From: Bacteroidota bacterium
GTDB lineage: Bacteria > Bacteroidota > Bacteroidia > Bacteroidales > Dysgonomonadaceae
Length of the DNA: 64,000 nt
Assembly: GCA_023437305.1 (NCBI GenBank)
Contig: JAEZGN010000020.1
Coordinates: 1-64,000 of the forward strand
Direction: 5' to 3'
Shown here: one piece after another, positions 21,869 to 30,694 of the stretch
How positions within the stretch are numbered: position 1 is the first letter of the stretch
Layout of the letters: each line of letters starts with the position of its first letter
Notes under the pieces: generated by a model
What the model was told of the DNA's origin: nothing
What the model saw: only the letters and a program-made list of their open reading frames with translations
The model's database searches: none
Position numbers and translations under genes: made by a program

Positions 21869-23857
21869 TTAATTGTCGGCTGTAAGCGTTTCTTGTTTAG
21901 TCGGCTGTTGAGCGTTGATGTTAGATGCACCCTCGGTTCTGCTGTCGGGGAGAATGATCAATAATCGTTGCCCAACCTTTGCTACATTCGATGACAGCTT
22001 ATTCCAAGTTATGATCTCCTTTTTTGTCACATTATAGCGTGAAGCTATCTGCGTAATGGTTTCTCCAATTCTTACTTTGTGGTATATAATTTTGGATTCG
22101 CCTGTCGAGCGCGTTTCTTTAGCAGTAGAGTTGTTGTCTTCATCGTCGTTGTCGTCTGAAGCTATGCGTACGCGAGGAAGCTGAGACTCATCCCGTTCAT
22201 TTCCTACTTTTTTCAGGTATGTGTCGAACAGTGATGCTGTAAATGCTGTGTCGATTTCTACTGTTGGCAATATCGGCTCACTCAGTTTGTTTTGTACAGC
22301 TACTTCTTCTTCTACTATTACTTCAACATATTTCGTTTTCTGAATTTTTAGTTGTTTGCCGGCTATTAGCTTACCATTTTTTATATTGTTCCATTTCTTT
22401 AGCTGAGCCACTGTTGTTCCATTCTTCTTCGCTATCCCCGCCCAAGTATCACCTCTGCGAACTTTGTAGTATGAGGTGACTGTTTTTGCATCGGTTTTTG
22501 TAACGGCGTTTACCGACTGCATCCCCGTATTACCCGAGCTTTGGGTATTGGATGCCAATATTGCTTCGCTTGATTGTTGCTCTGCCTTTTGCGGAACCTC
22601 GCGATATATTTTCAGGCGTCTGCCTACCGTCAGTCTGTTGGAAGATAGGCTATTCCATTGTTTTATCTGATTGGACGTCACTCCGTATTTGTTTGCCAGC
22701 TTAGATAGTGTATCTCCTCTTTTTACCCGATAGGTAATTGTTTTGGAGCCGGATGTGCCTCCGCCAACTACGTCTAATCCTGCAACTTTGCGGTGCGGCA
22801 TCAGTTCTTCAAACTTATGAGCGTATATTGTATCCTTATTTTCTATAAAGGCAGATACCTTTTGTATCGGCAGGTTTAGTGCATATCCTTTGTATTCGCC
22901 CGGTATTATATCACTCTTGAACTGTGGATTGAACAGGCGCAGATCGTCAACAGATACGTTTATTATATCTGCTATTTGCTGGAAGTGTACATTCTTATTA
23001 ATCATCAACGAATCCATCGATGCCGGATTACTGCACTCTATAGGGCAGATATTGTGATCGTTGTAATAATTCATTATATATGTAGCAGCTATAAATGCAG
23101 GTACATATCCTCTCGTTTCGCGAGGCAGATAAGGGTAGATGGCCCAATAGTCGGTTTGTCCGCCACTGCGTCGTATGGCTTTGTTTACATTTCCCGGTCC
23201 GCAGTTGTATGCAGCGATTACAAGGTTCCAGTCGCCATAGATAGAGTATAAATCTTTGAGGTATTTGGCAGCAGCATTTGTCGACTTCATCGGGTCGCGA
23301 CGCTCGTCTACCAGACTGTTTATCTCCAGATCGTACATCTTTCCGGTACTTGCCATGAATTGCCAAAGTCCTGTTGCTCCTACTCTTGAGCGTGCAATAG
23401 GATTGAGTGCTGATTCTATAACGGGCAGATATTTTAGTTCGAGAGGTAATCCTTCACGGTCGAGAGCTTCTTCAAATAGCGGGAAATAATATTTTCCTTC
23501 ACCTAGCATGTAGCTCACCTGATTTTTTCTACGTCCGGCATACATTTCTATGTAGCTTCTTACTACGGGGTTGAATACCAACTCCATCTTGGTGGGCAGG
23601 CTATACAAGCGGCGTATATAAATCGAGTCTTCGAATGCTACCGGCTGGTCGTTTAGTGATTTGCAATTGTCTCCATATTTTACATTCTTACTCCATGTAG
23701 ATAGCAACTGATCATAGTTTTGCTCCATGTCTGCAGGGAAAACAATCGAATTGTCTGTGATTGTGTCGCGTAATGCGAGAGATTTGCGATTACTTTGCCC
23801 GACGACTGCGAGTGAGCAGCCTATAAGAAATCCGGTAAATATAATTTTTCTCAGCAT
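21869..23857 (-). CDS. mltD: Lytic transglycosylase with LysM repeats (MltD-like)
   Basis: Start taken at the ATG at 23857 (MLRKIIFTGFLIGCSLAVVGQ), giving a good signal peptide; the upstream in-frame ATG adds seven residues. The mature 640-residue protein has a transglycosylase SLT domain with the catalytic Glu in LPVIESALNP (residue 148 of this start) and the AYNCGPGNVNKAIR motif, followed by three LysM domains (around residues 390-430, 470-515 and 600-640, each beginning YRVKRGDTLS or similar). It cleaves peptidoglycan to anhydro-muropeptides and is anchored to the wall by LysM. The order rel-mltD-DUF5683-parB-parA on one strand is conserved in Bacteroidota. Confidence 0.9.
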   Translation of the reverse strand: MLRKIIFTGFLIGCSLAVVGQSNRKSLALRDTITDNSIVFPADMEQNYDQLLSTWSKNVKYGDNCKSLNDQPVAFEDSIYIRRLYSLPTKMELVFNPVVRSYIEMYAGRRKNQVSYMLGEGKYYFPLFEEALDREGLPLELKYLPVIESALNPIARSRVGATGLWQFMASTGKMYDLEINSLVDERRDPMKSTNAAAKYLKDLYSIYGDWNLVIAAYNCGPGNVNKAIRRSGGQTDYWAIYPYLPRETRGYVPAFIAATYIMNYYNDHNICPIECSNPASMDSLMINKNVHFQQIADIINVSVDDLRLFNPQFKSDIIPGEYKGYALNLPIQKVSAFIENKDTIYAHKFEELMPHRKVAGLDVVGGGTSGSKTITYRVKRGDTLSKLANKYGVTSNQIKQWNSLSSNRLTVGRRLKIYREVPQKAEQQSSEAILASNTQSSGNTGMQSVNAVTKTDAKTVTSYYKVRRGDTWAGIAKKNGTTVAQLKKWNNIKNGKLIAGKQLKIQKTKYVEVIVEEEVAVQNKLSEPILPTVEIDTAFTASLFDTYLKKVGNERDESQLPRVRIASDDNDDEDNNSTAKETRSTGESKIIYHKVRIGETITQIASRYNVTKKEIITWNKLSSNVAKVGQRLLIILPDSRTEGASNINAQQPTKQETLTADN

Positions 23858-23904
23858 AAGTGTTTTTTTATGATACATCGCAAGGGATACGAACCTTGCT
23901 TAGT

Positions 23905-24603
23905 TTAAAAATTTATAATCCATTGAAGCCCGAAAGCGGCTTTAGAATAGGGTGTCGGTATCCAGATCATGGGTTCAATCCGCATGGATAGATCCGGAGA
24001 CATATCAAAATCATATAATTGAGCATCGACATACGCGTCGATCATACATAGTGCATATACTCCAACCGAAGCAATAATAGCTAGGTCGCGATTTCTCCTG
24101 AAAAAGTCTTTTTGACGTTTAAAAGCATTTACATAATATTCCTTGTTGGATGTTATTTGAGACATAGAAACAAAGTTCAGATAGCTTGTTCCTGTTCCCA
24201 ATACAAGGTCTTTATAAGCCTGCGAATACTCGTTGTACCGTGATCCATTCCATGTTATGGCGTAGGTAAGCCCTAATGCGCCTCCATAGATAATGGGGAG
24301 TTTCCAGTATTTGCGGTTATAAATCTGCCCTGCTCCCGGAAAGATAGCCGAGTATAAGACTGCTTTCTTCGAGTCGGGTTTAAACTCAGGTTTGCCGATA
24401 GTAATAATAGAATCTGCTAATACTACTACAGGTTTTTCCTTTATCAGCGGAGATACGGTATCACTCTTGATAGCGTTTCCTTTTTCTTCTCGCTGCACAT
24501 TTTTGAGAATGGTAGAATCGTTTGGAAGTGCCTCCTGAGCATTGCTACTCAGACAAAAGTTCCCTAAAACGCAACACAAACCAATTATTAACCCCTTCCT
24601 CAT
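23905..24603 (-). CDS. DUF5683 family protein
   Basis: A 232-residue protein with an N-terminal signal peptide (MRKGLIIGLCCVLGNFCLSSNAQ) and then the DUF5683 region: KAVLYSAIFPGAGQIYNRKYWKLPIIYGGALGLTYAI, with a hydrophobic segment, Gly-Ala-Gly and the conserved Asn-Arg-Lys-Tyr-Trp-Lys. The family is found in Bacteroidota next to parB or mltD, but its function is not known. The exact membrane topology is unclear. It is 26 bp upstream of parB. Confidence 0.85.
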   Translation of the reverse strand: MRKGLIIGLCCVLGNFCLSSNAQEALPNDSTILKNVQREEKGNAIKSDTVSPLIKEKPVVVLADSIITIGKPEFKPDSKKAVLYSAIFPGAGQIYNRKYWKLPIIYGGALGLTYAITWNGSRYNEYSQAYKDLVLGTGTSYLNFVSMSQITSNKEYYVNAFKRQKDFFRRNRDLAIIASVGVYALCMIDAYVDAQLYDFDMSPDLSMRIEPMIWIPTPYSKAAFGLQWIINF

Positions 24604-24629
24604 ATAGATATTACGGAGAATACTTCGTT

Positions 24630-25538
24630 TTATTTTTTTAATTGGTCAAAAATAGCTATAATTTTTTCCAGATCTTCTTCCGACTTGAAAGGGATGCTTA
24701 TTTTCCCTTTTCCTTTTTCGTTGCAAGTCAGTTGTACTTTTGTAGAAAAGAATTTTGATAAGTGGTCTTTCAACAATTCAAATTCTTCGGGTGTCGCCTT
24801 TTTTATCCCTGCTTTTTTTACGGTTTCTACTGCTTTCTCTTCTTTAAGCAGGTCTTCAAGCTTTTCTCCCTTGCTGATTGCTCTTACGTATTCTTCTACT
24901 TTGCGTACCGACAGTCCTTCTTCAAGTATGAGTTCGTATACTTCGAGCTGAGCTGTAGGGTCTTCCAGTGTGACAAGTGTACGGGCATGTGCCATATCTA
25001 TTTTCTTGTCTCTGATACCCATTTGTATTTCTGCCGGAAGCTTCAACAAGCGCAGGTAGTTGGCTATTGTTGTCCTTTTTTTTCCTATACGTTCGCTGAG
25101 GCGTTCCTGTGTAAGATTATATGTTTCTATCAGATTCTGATATGCCAAAGCTATTTCTATCGAGTTGAGGTCTTCACGCTGGATGTTTTCCACAAGGGCC
25201 ATCTCCATCACATTTTCGTCCTCTGCTGTTTTTATATATGCAGGGATTGTTGTCAGGGATGCCATAAGTGAAGCTCTGTAGCGACGTTCTCCGGCTATGA
25301 TCTGATATGAGTCTTCGTTTATTTTTCGTAAAGTAATTGGCTGTATAACACCTATCTGTCGAATAGAGGATGCAAGCTCTTGTAATGCTTCGTCATCAAA
25401 AATACGTCTTGGCTGATCGGGATTAGCCTGTATTTTCGACAATTCTATTTCGTTGATAGAGGAAGAGCCTTCGGTCTTTACTTCATCAATGGCAATCAAT
25501 GCATCGAGTCCTCTTCCTAAAACCATTTTTTTAGCCAT
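24630..25538 (-). CDS. parB: Chromosome-partitioning protein ParB
   Basis: A 302-residue ParB. The N-terminal ParB/Srx domain contains the CTP-binding GERRYRAS motif (IAGERRYRASLMA), followed by the central DNA-binding helix-turn-helix (LTQERLSERIGKKRTTIANYLRLLKL) that recognises parS, and a dimer domain at the C-terminus. With ParA it separates origin regions at cell division. The ATG at 25538 is preceded by a 34-bp gap after parA. Confidence 0.95.
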   Translation of the reverse strand: MAKKMVLGRGLDALIAIDEVKTEGSSSINEIELSKIQANPDQPRRIFDDEALQELASSIRQIGVIQPITLRKINEDSYQIIAGERRYRASLMASLTTIPAYIKTAEDENVMEMALVENIQREDLNSIEIALAYQNLIETYNLTQERLSERIGKKRTTIANYLRLLKLPAEIQMGIRDKKIDMAHARTLVTLEDPTAQLEVYELILEEGLSVRKVEEYVRAISKGEKLEDLLKEEKAVETVKKAGIKKATPEEFELLKDHLSKFFSTKVQLTCNEKGKGKISIPFKSEEDLEKIIAIFDQLKK

Positions 25539-25572
25539 AATAGTTAGTTATATATTCTACAGAAAAACAAAG

Positions 25573-26337
25573 TTAAGAATTTTTCTCAATAAGCTCTTGT
25601 GCCAGCTGCATATGATTGATTGCCCCTTTGGATGCCGCATCATATACCAATACCGGCTGAGCGAAACTTTGCGATTCGCTGAGCTTGATATTCCGCTGAA
25701 TAACGGTAGTGAATACCAAGTCTTGGAAGTGGCTTTTCACTTCCTCATATATTTGGTTTGCCAAACGCAGGCGGGCATCATACATCGTGAGAAGGAATCC
25801 CTCTATTTCCAATGCCGGATTTAGCTTGTTCTTTATTATCTTTATTGTATTCAGTAATTTGCTGATTCCTTCAAGAGCGAAGTATTCGCACTGCACGGGT
25901 ATGATGATAGAATCGGCTGCCGTAAGCGCATTTACTGTAATCAGTCCCAATGACGGGGAGCAGTCTATCAGTATAAAGTCATAATCGGCCTTCAGGGGTA
26001 CTAATACTGCTGCCAGTTGCTTTTCTCTGTTTTCTATATTCAGCATTTCCAGTTCGGCTCCTACCAGATTGATATGCGAAGGCAATACATCAAGGCGTTC
26101 TATCTCTGTCTTTACAATTGCATCTTTAGGCAATGCTGTACCGATAAGGCATTCATAGATCGTTTTGTTCACTTTCTTTATGTCTACCCCAAGTCCGGAA
26201 GATGCATTTGCCTGAGGGTCAGCGTCTACTACCAGTACTTTTTTTTCGAGTGCTGCTAATGATGCCGCCAGATTGATTGTAGTGGTTGTTTTTCCTACAC
26301 CACCCTTTTGATTAGCTAATGCTATAATTTTGCCCAT
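25573..26337 (-). CDS. parA: Chromosome-partitioning ATPase ParA
   Basis: Start set at the ATG at 26337 (MGKIIALANQKGGVGKTTT), giving a 254-residue protein of normal length; the ORF extends 11 codons upstream without homology. The deviant Walker A motif is KGGVGKTT, followed by DPQANAS and the switch region DCSPSLGLITVNA. The first gene of the par-mltD-rel block. A TACCTTG in the spacer may be its promoter. Confidence 0.95.
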   Translation of the reverse strand: MGKIIALANQKGGVGKTTTTINLAASLAALEKKVLVVDADPQANASSGLGVDIKKVNKTIYECLIGTALPKDAIVKTEIERLDVLPSHINLVGAELEMLNIENREKQLAAVLVPLKADYDFILIDCSPSLGLITVNALTAADSIIIPVQCEYFALEGISKLLNTIKIIKNKLNPALEIEGFLLTMYDARLRLANQIYEEVKSHFQDLVFTTVIQRNIKLSESQSFAQPVLVYDAASKGAINHMQLAQELIEKNS

Positions 26338-26489
26338 AGAGAAAGTTAATAATAAAATTTCCGACGACAAATTAAATAAATAAAAATAGGATTTAGAAGT
26401 TAAATAAGTGTAACAAGGTATTTTTTGTTGAAAAGTCAGTGTAATTGTTAATAAAAGTCGAGCGGATTTATGTGCTTGTACACCAAAAG

Positions 26490-27653
26490 CTATGAATTAA
26501 CAGCCAATAGTTTTTCTACACTCTTCAGCCACTCCTGATAGTCGAATCGGGCAACAGCTTTGTCGAGGTCGGCACTGTATTCAACGGATAGGGTAGGGTT
26601 GTCCAAAACCATCTTCATCCCCTGATATACACCTTCGGTACTATTGTCTACAAGGATGCCGTATTTGCCTCCGTCCACAATATCGCGAGGGCCTCCACAG
26701 TTGGTTGTAATTACAGGTGTCTTTAGCGCCATCGACTCGAGCAAGGCGAGTGAAAAGCTTTCTCTCTCCGACACGCATAACGACCACTTGCATTGTAATA
26801 TATAAGGAAAAGGATTGTCGATACGTCCTTTCAGCGTTATCGTGTCCTGTAGGTGTGATATTGCAATAGAGTCTAGCATCGATTGGCTATCCATGCCTTC
26901 ACCTATTATATATATATGGAAATCATATCCTTCATCTTTTAATCTCCTTGCTGCACTAATGAGCCTGTCGGTACGTTTCTCGGGAGAAGTGCGGGTCAGT
27001 AATATGAAGTTAGTTTGTCCTTGAGGGAGGGTTTCTATCGTTTGTTTCGATTTCTCTACCGCTTTTGTAAGATCTATCGCGTTGTATAATACCCGTATGT
27101 CCTGATTGGGGCTTGTTTCGTTGTGCAATACCGATAGGTATGCGTTTTTGGCTGCATCCGATACACATATTATTTTATCGAAATGGTCGTATGAAGATTG
27201 TACGAGTTTTAATTGCTTCTTGTTGAGCCATGCAGAGAATTTATCTCGCAAAGAATCAGCCTCATATATTCGTTTATATAATATATTGTGTATCCATAAT
27301 ATTTTAGGTAATTGCATCTTGCTGAATATACGAGCAAAGAATGTTTCTTTGAAACAAACGATCTGGTCGTAATCAGATTCCTTTATTCCTTTCCATTTGG
27401 CAAACAAGCGGGGAAAGAATACCATAAGATTCTCGCCAAGCTTTATTTTCAGGTGCGATGTATTTTCTTTGTATATATACTTTATGGTAATGGATTGTGA
27501 TATTTCTCCGATCAATATATTCTTGTCCGAAGGCATTGGCAAAAGAAGCGTGACCGCACACTCTCTGTCTGCCAGATGATTGAGCAGGCTCACCAATAGC
27601 TTTTCGGTTCCGCCTGTTTCCATGCCATCGTTGAAGAATAAAATACGTTTCAT
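26490..27653 (-). CDS. GT4-family glycosyltransferase
   Basis: A 387-residue enzyme with an N-terminal GT-B fold (MKRILFFNDGMETGGTEKLLVSLLNH, typical GGTE region) and a C-terminal half carrying the GT4 signature (LLTRTSPEKRTDRLISAA, VSERESFSLALLESMALKTPVITT). Donor probably a UDP/GDP-sugar; acceptor unknown. The gene starts immediately after the stop of hemH (adjacent bases, no gap), so the two may be co-translated, although their functions are unrelated. It probably contributes to lipopolysaccharide or capsule-type glycan. Confidence 0.85.
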   Translation of the reverse strand: MKRILFFNDGMETGGTEKLLVSLLNHLADRECAVTLLLPMPSDKNILIGEISQSITIKYIYKENTSHLKIKLGENLMVFFPRLFAKWKGIKESDYDQIVCFKETFFARIFSKMQLPKILWIHNILYKRIYEADSLRDKFSAWLNKKQLKLVQSSYDHFDKIICVSDAAKNAYLSVLHNETSPNQDIRVLYNAIDLTKAVEKSKQTIETLPQGQTNFILLTRTSPEKRTDRLISAARRLKDEGYDFHIYIIGEGMDSQSMLDSIAISHLQDTITLKGRIDNPFPYILQCKWSLCVSERESFSLALLESMALKTPVITTNCGGPRDIVDGGKYGILVDNSTEGVYQGMKMVLDNPTLSVEYSADLDKAVARFDYQEWLKSVEKLLAVNS

Positions 27654-28613
27654 CTAAGATATTATTTTGGCTATGGCTTCTACCCAATGCGCGTCACTGT
27701 TGAGGCAAGGGATATATGTAAAGTCTGTACCTCCATGTTTTAGGAACAGTTCTTTTGTCTTTATGTCTATATCATATAATGTTTCCAGATTGTCGGCCGC
27801 AAAGCCCGGAGCAACCACCAGAATCTTCTTTTGTCCTTCCTCTGTCAGTTCTTTTACTATTTCGTCCAAGTCGGGTCCCAGCCATTTCTTACCCATAGCC
27901 GAGTGATAGGTTTGGCGGGTTTTCTTGGTATCGATGCCAAGCTCCTTGATCACAAGCCTCACCGTTTCTTTGGTTTGATATACATAGTCAAACTCTTTTC
28001 CTTTCTTCCAGCCTTCTTCTACATGGTCGAGCGGCAGACTATGGAAACTGAAAATAATTTTGTCGTATTCTTTTTCTATATATGGTCGTATGCTTTCGGC
28101 TAAAGCAGAGATATAGGCGGGATGATTGAAATACGGCTCTATAAATTTTAGTCTGAAAGGGTATGGGCGCTTAAAAAACTCTTTCCCTACCTGATCTACA
28201 GCTGTCTTATACGAAGATTCTGCATACTGAGGAAACAGAGGAAACACAACCACCTCGTGCAATCGGTTATTCTTGCTCATCAGGTAGTCGAGTGCGGCAG
28301 TCGTATCGGGCTGTCCGTATCTCATAGCCGGTTCGGTGGGGAGGCCTGTCAGCTCTTCCAATTTTTGGGATAGTTGTTTTGCCTGATGTATCAACGGAGA
28401 GTCGTCGAGCGAATTGTCCCAGATGAGTTCGTAATGGGCTGTAGAGCTGAACTGACGGAGTGGTATAATAATGCCGTTGACCAAAATAGGTCGAAACCAA
28501 TCCGGAACGGTCATCACATAGGGGTCGGAAAGCATCGATCGGATAAAGAATTTTACATCTTTTCGTTCACATGTTTTCGGACTGCCTGTATTTACTATTA
28601 ATACTCCTCTCAT
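27654..28613 (-). CDS. hemH: Ferrochelatase
   Basis: A 319-residue enzyme inserting Fe2+ into protoporphyrin IX, the last step of heme synthesis. Start at 28613 (MRGVLIVNTGSPKTCERKDVKFFIRSML) because the hairpin at 28629-28664 covers a longer candidate. Conserved residues are seen: RYGQPDTTAALDYLM, the metal-binding His in FSFHSLPLDHVEEG, and FAADNLETLYDID with the conserved Glu. It follows a terminator after manA and directly abuts the glycosyltransferase start. Confidence 0.95.
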   Translation of the reverse strand: MRGVLIVNTGSPKTCERKDVKFFIRSMLSDPYVMTVPDWFRPILVNGIIIPLRQFSSTAHYELIWDNSLDDSPLIHQAKQLSQKLEELTGLPTEPAMRYGQPDTTAALDYLMSKNNRLHEVVVFPLFPQYAESSYKTAVDQVGKEFFKRPYPFRLKFIEPYFNHPAYISALAESIRPYIEKEYDKIIFSFHSLPLDHVEEGWKKGKEFDYVYQTKETVRLVIKELGIDTKKTRQTYHSAMGKKWLGPDLDEIVKELTEEGQKKILVVAPGFAADNLETLYDIDIKTKELFLKHGGTDFTYIPCLNSDAHWVEAIAKIIS

Positions 28614-28621
28614 TTTTCTTC

Positions 28622-28664
28622 TAAAAAAGACACCATACACTCCCTGAAAGGAAAATATGGTGTC
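28622..28664 (-). terminator. Intrinsic terminator between manA and hemH
   Basis: On the minus strand a 9-bp perfect stem (GACACCATA/TATGGTGTC, 28664-28656 with 28637-28629) is followed by TTTTTTAG, just upstream of the hemH start at 28613. Confidence 0.75.
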
Positions 28665-28694
28665 GCGTTATTATAAAAATATCTTATAAACTAA

Positions 28695-29669
28695 CTATAC
28701 ATATGTTTCCAAAAGCAGGACATTACCTTCGGGACTGATGCTTACGCTTTGTGTATCGGCAGGGATAAGAATTGTTTCGCCTTGCTTCACACTCAGGTCG
28801 TTCCCCTTATTGTCTCGTATATTGCAAGCACCTCCCATACAAATATAAGCAACAAATGAATCATTGTCGCTATAGTCTCTTGTAATATCTTTGGTAAGCT
28901 CAAGCAGATTGGTTGTGAAATATTTGCACGATTCCAGTTCTACCGGTTGGTTTTCCTTGCGGGTATATGCTGTTTGATAACTGTCGTACAATTTATAATC
29001 GATAGCATCTTTAGCCAATTCGGTATGCAGTTCGCGTCCGTTGCCGTTCGCATCTTTACGGTTGTAGTCGTAGATGCGGTATGTGATGTTCGATGTTTGT
29101 TGTATTTCGGCGATGAATGTTCCTGCACCGATTGCATGAACACGTCCGGCAGGCAAGAAGAATACATCTCCTTTTTTAACGTCGTGTTTTGCAAGGTAAT
29201 CTACAAATGTATTATCCTCAATGCTTTTTACATATCCGTCGGGAGTTATTTCTTTTTCGAATCCCGAATATAGGAATGCACCCGGAGCGGCATTGATAAC
29301 ATACCACATTTCGGTTTTTCCGAAAGAGTTGTGTCTTTTCTTTGCCAGTTCATCGTCAGGATGTACCTGTATAGACAGATTGTCGCGTGCATCTATAAAT
29401 TTGATAAGCAAAGGGAATGTAGTGCCGAAAGTTTCAAAATTCTTCTTTCCTAGCAACTGCTCTTTGTATGTGGAAATAATTTCGTCGAGGCTTTTGTTTT
29501 CCAACGCACCGTTGGCCACAACCGAGACGTTGCCTTCCACACTCGATATTTCCCAGCTCTCGCCGATACCGGCCTCAAGGGGGCTTATGTTTTTAAACTT
29601 ACATATTTCGTCTCCTCCCCAAATAATGGACTTGAGGATAGGTTTAAATTTTAATGGGTATAAGCTCAT
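28695..29669 (-). CDS. manA: Mannose-6-phosphate isomerase, class I
   Basis: A 324-residue cupin enzyme interconverting mannose-6-phosphate and fructose-6-phosphate. The active-site regions are clear: LKSIIWGGDEIC, the zinc-binding QVHPDDELAKK and GKTEMWYVI, then GRVHAIGAGTFIAEIQQTSNITYRIYDY, and a C-terminal cupin strand set. It feeds mannose into glycolysis and GDP-mannose synthesis. It stands alone with a terminator downstream. Confidence 0.93.
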   Translation of the reverse strand: MSLYPLKFKPILKSIIWGGDEICKFKNISPLEAGIGESWEISSVEGNVSVVANGALENKSLDEIISTYKEQLLGKKNFETFGTTFPLLIKFIDARDNLSIQVHPDDELAKKRHNSFGKTEMWYVINAAPGAFLYSGFEKEITPDGYVKSIEDNTFVDYLAKHDVKKGDVFFLPAGRVHAIGAGTFIAEIQQTSNITYRIYDYNRKDANGNGRELHTELAKDAIDYKLYDSYQTAYTRKENQPVELESCKYFTTNLLELTKDITRDYSDNDSFVAYICMGGACNIRDNKGNDLSVKQGETILIPADTQSVSISPEGNVLLLETYV

Positions 29670-29933
29670 TTGTTGAAAAATTTATTTTTTGTGATTACAC
29701 GGAATTTCCATGATTACGATTAATCTTTTTTTCGTGATTTCTGAACAGTATAGCCTGTTTTTTTAATTTTATGCTTCTCGGGAAATCAGAACAAAAATAA
29801 TCAATCTTTTTATTATTATCTCTTTTTATTTAATTTACCTAAATAAGTGTGATCTCTATTTATAAAAAATTAATATATTCGTAGAAACTTACTAAGCACA
29901 CAAACTTACAGTTACACGATAATAGAGTATAGT

Positions 29934-30536
29934 ATGAATTTTATTTTTGGAACAAGGGGAACATCCGGTTCTCCTATTCACACAGGACATCCGTGCCCTG
30001 CATGTGGTAAGGAAGATTCTATTCTTATGATACCACATCAGCGTTATTTTCATCTACTTTGGGTTCCGTTATTTCCGACAACTAAACACTTCACTCCTGT
30101 TTGTTGTTCTTGCGGCACATCGTTTACTATTCAACAATTTCCGGTGACGGACGAAATTCGAAGCCAGTTCAAAACTCCTCGGTGGACATTTGTTGTGCCT
30201 TCTGTAGTAGGGATACTAGCCGTCTTTATCCTTGTTTTTGTCTCCATAAATTTAATATCCGGAGAAGTGGATATAAAAGACAAAGTAGAGAATCCTCAGA
30301 TCGGTGATGTTTATCATGTGAAGTACGGAGAAAATGAATATAGCCTGATGAAGGTCGCATCATTTACAGCCGATTCTATTTATTTTTATTTGTCTCCCGG
30401 TAGAACTGAAAAAAGTGGACTCGAAATGATGTCCGGAGTTGATGTCTATGACACAATCTTAAAGAAGAGTTTTTCGATAAATGAACTGAAATGTAATTCA
30501 GTAAAAGGAGTGAAAATCTTGAAGATCGAAAGATGA
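29934..30536 (+). CDS. Zinc-ribbon membrane protein, hypothetical
   Basis: A 200-residue protein: an N-terminal zinc ribbon (CPACGKEDSIL ... VCCSCGTSF, two Cys pairs), then a single transmembrane segment near residues 85-107 (FVVPSVVGILAVFILVFVSINLI) and a C-terminal domain (NPQIGDVYHVKYGENEYSLMKV) that looks like an extracytoplasmic beta domain. No family is recognised. A 264-bp upstream gap contains only AT-rich DNA. It converges on glgB at the inverted repeat 30538-30678. Confidence 0.7.
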   Translation: MNFIFGTRGTSGSPIHTGHPCPACGKEDSILMIPHQRYFHLLWVPLFPTTKHFTPVCCSCGTSFTIQQFPVTDEIRSQFKTPRWTFVVPSVVGILAVFILVFVSINLISGEVDIKDKVENPQIGDVYHVKYGENEYSLMKVASFTADSIYFYLSPGRTEKSGLEMMSGVDVYDTILKKSFSINELKCNSVKGVKILKIER

Positions 30537-30537
30537 G

Positions 30538-30678
30538 AATTGCCTTAAAAGCAGAAGAGTTTTATCTTTTTTGTCATGTTGAACGAAGTGAAACATCTCT
30601 TTCCTGATAAGAGATCCTTCGTTTCACTCAGGATGACAAAGAGGGTAATACAGAAAACTCTCTGCTTTTAAGGCAATT
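30538..30678. repeat. Long inverted repeat with REP-like element (copy b) inside
   Basis: Outer arms of about 25 bp (AATTGCCTTAAAAGCAGA... at 30538-30562 and its complement at 30654-30678, one indel) surround the REP-like element at 30571-30639 (TTGTCAT...ATGACAA). It sits between converging genes (29934-30536 and glgB) and is a strong candidate for a bidirectional terminator. Confidence 0.8.
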
Positions 30679-30694
30679 TATTCTATTTGAGAGC

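Noticed and set aside
24604..26489. parS site near parAB
   Set aside because: I looked for a GTTTCACGTGAAAC-like palindrome in the par spacers and did not see one.
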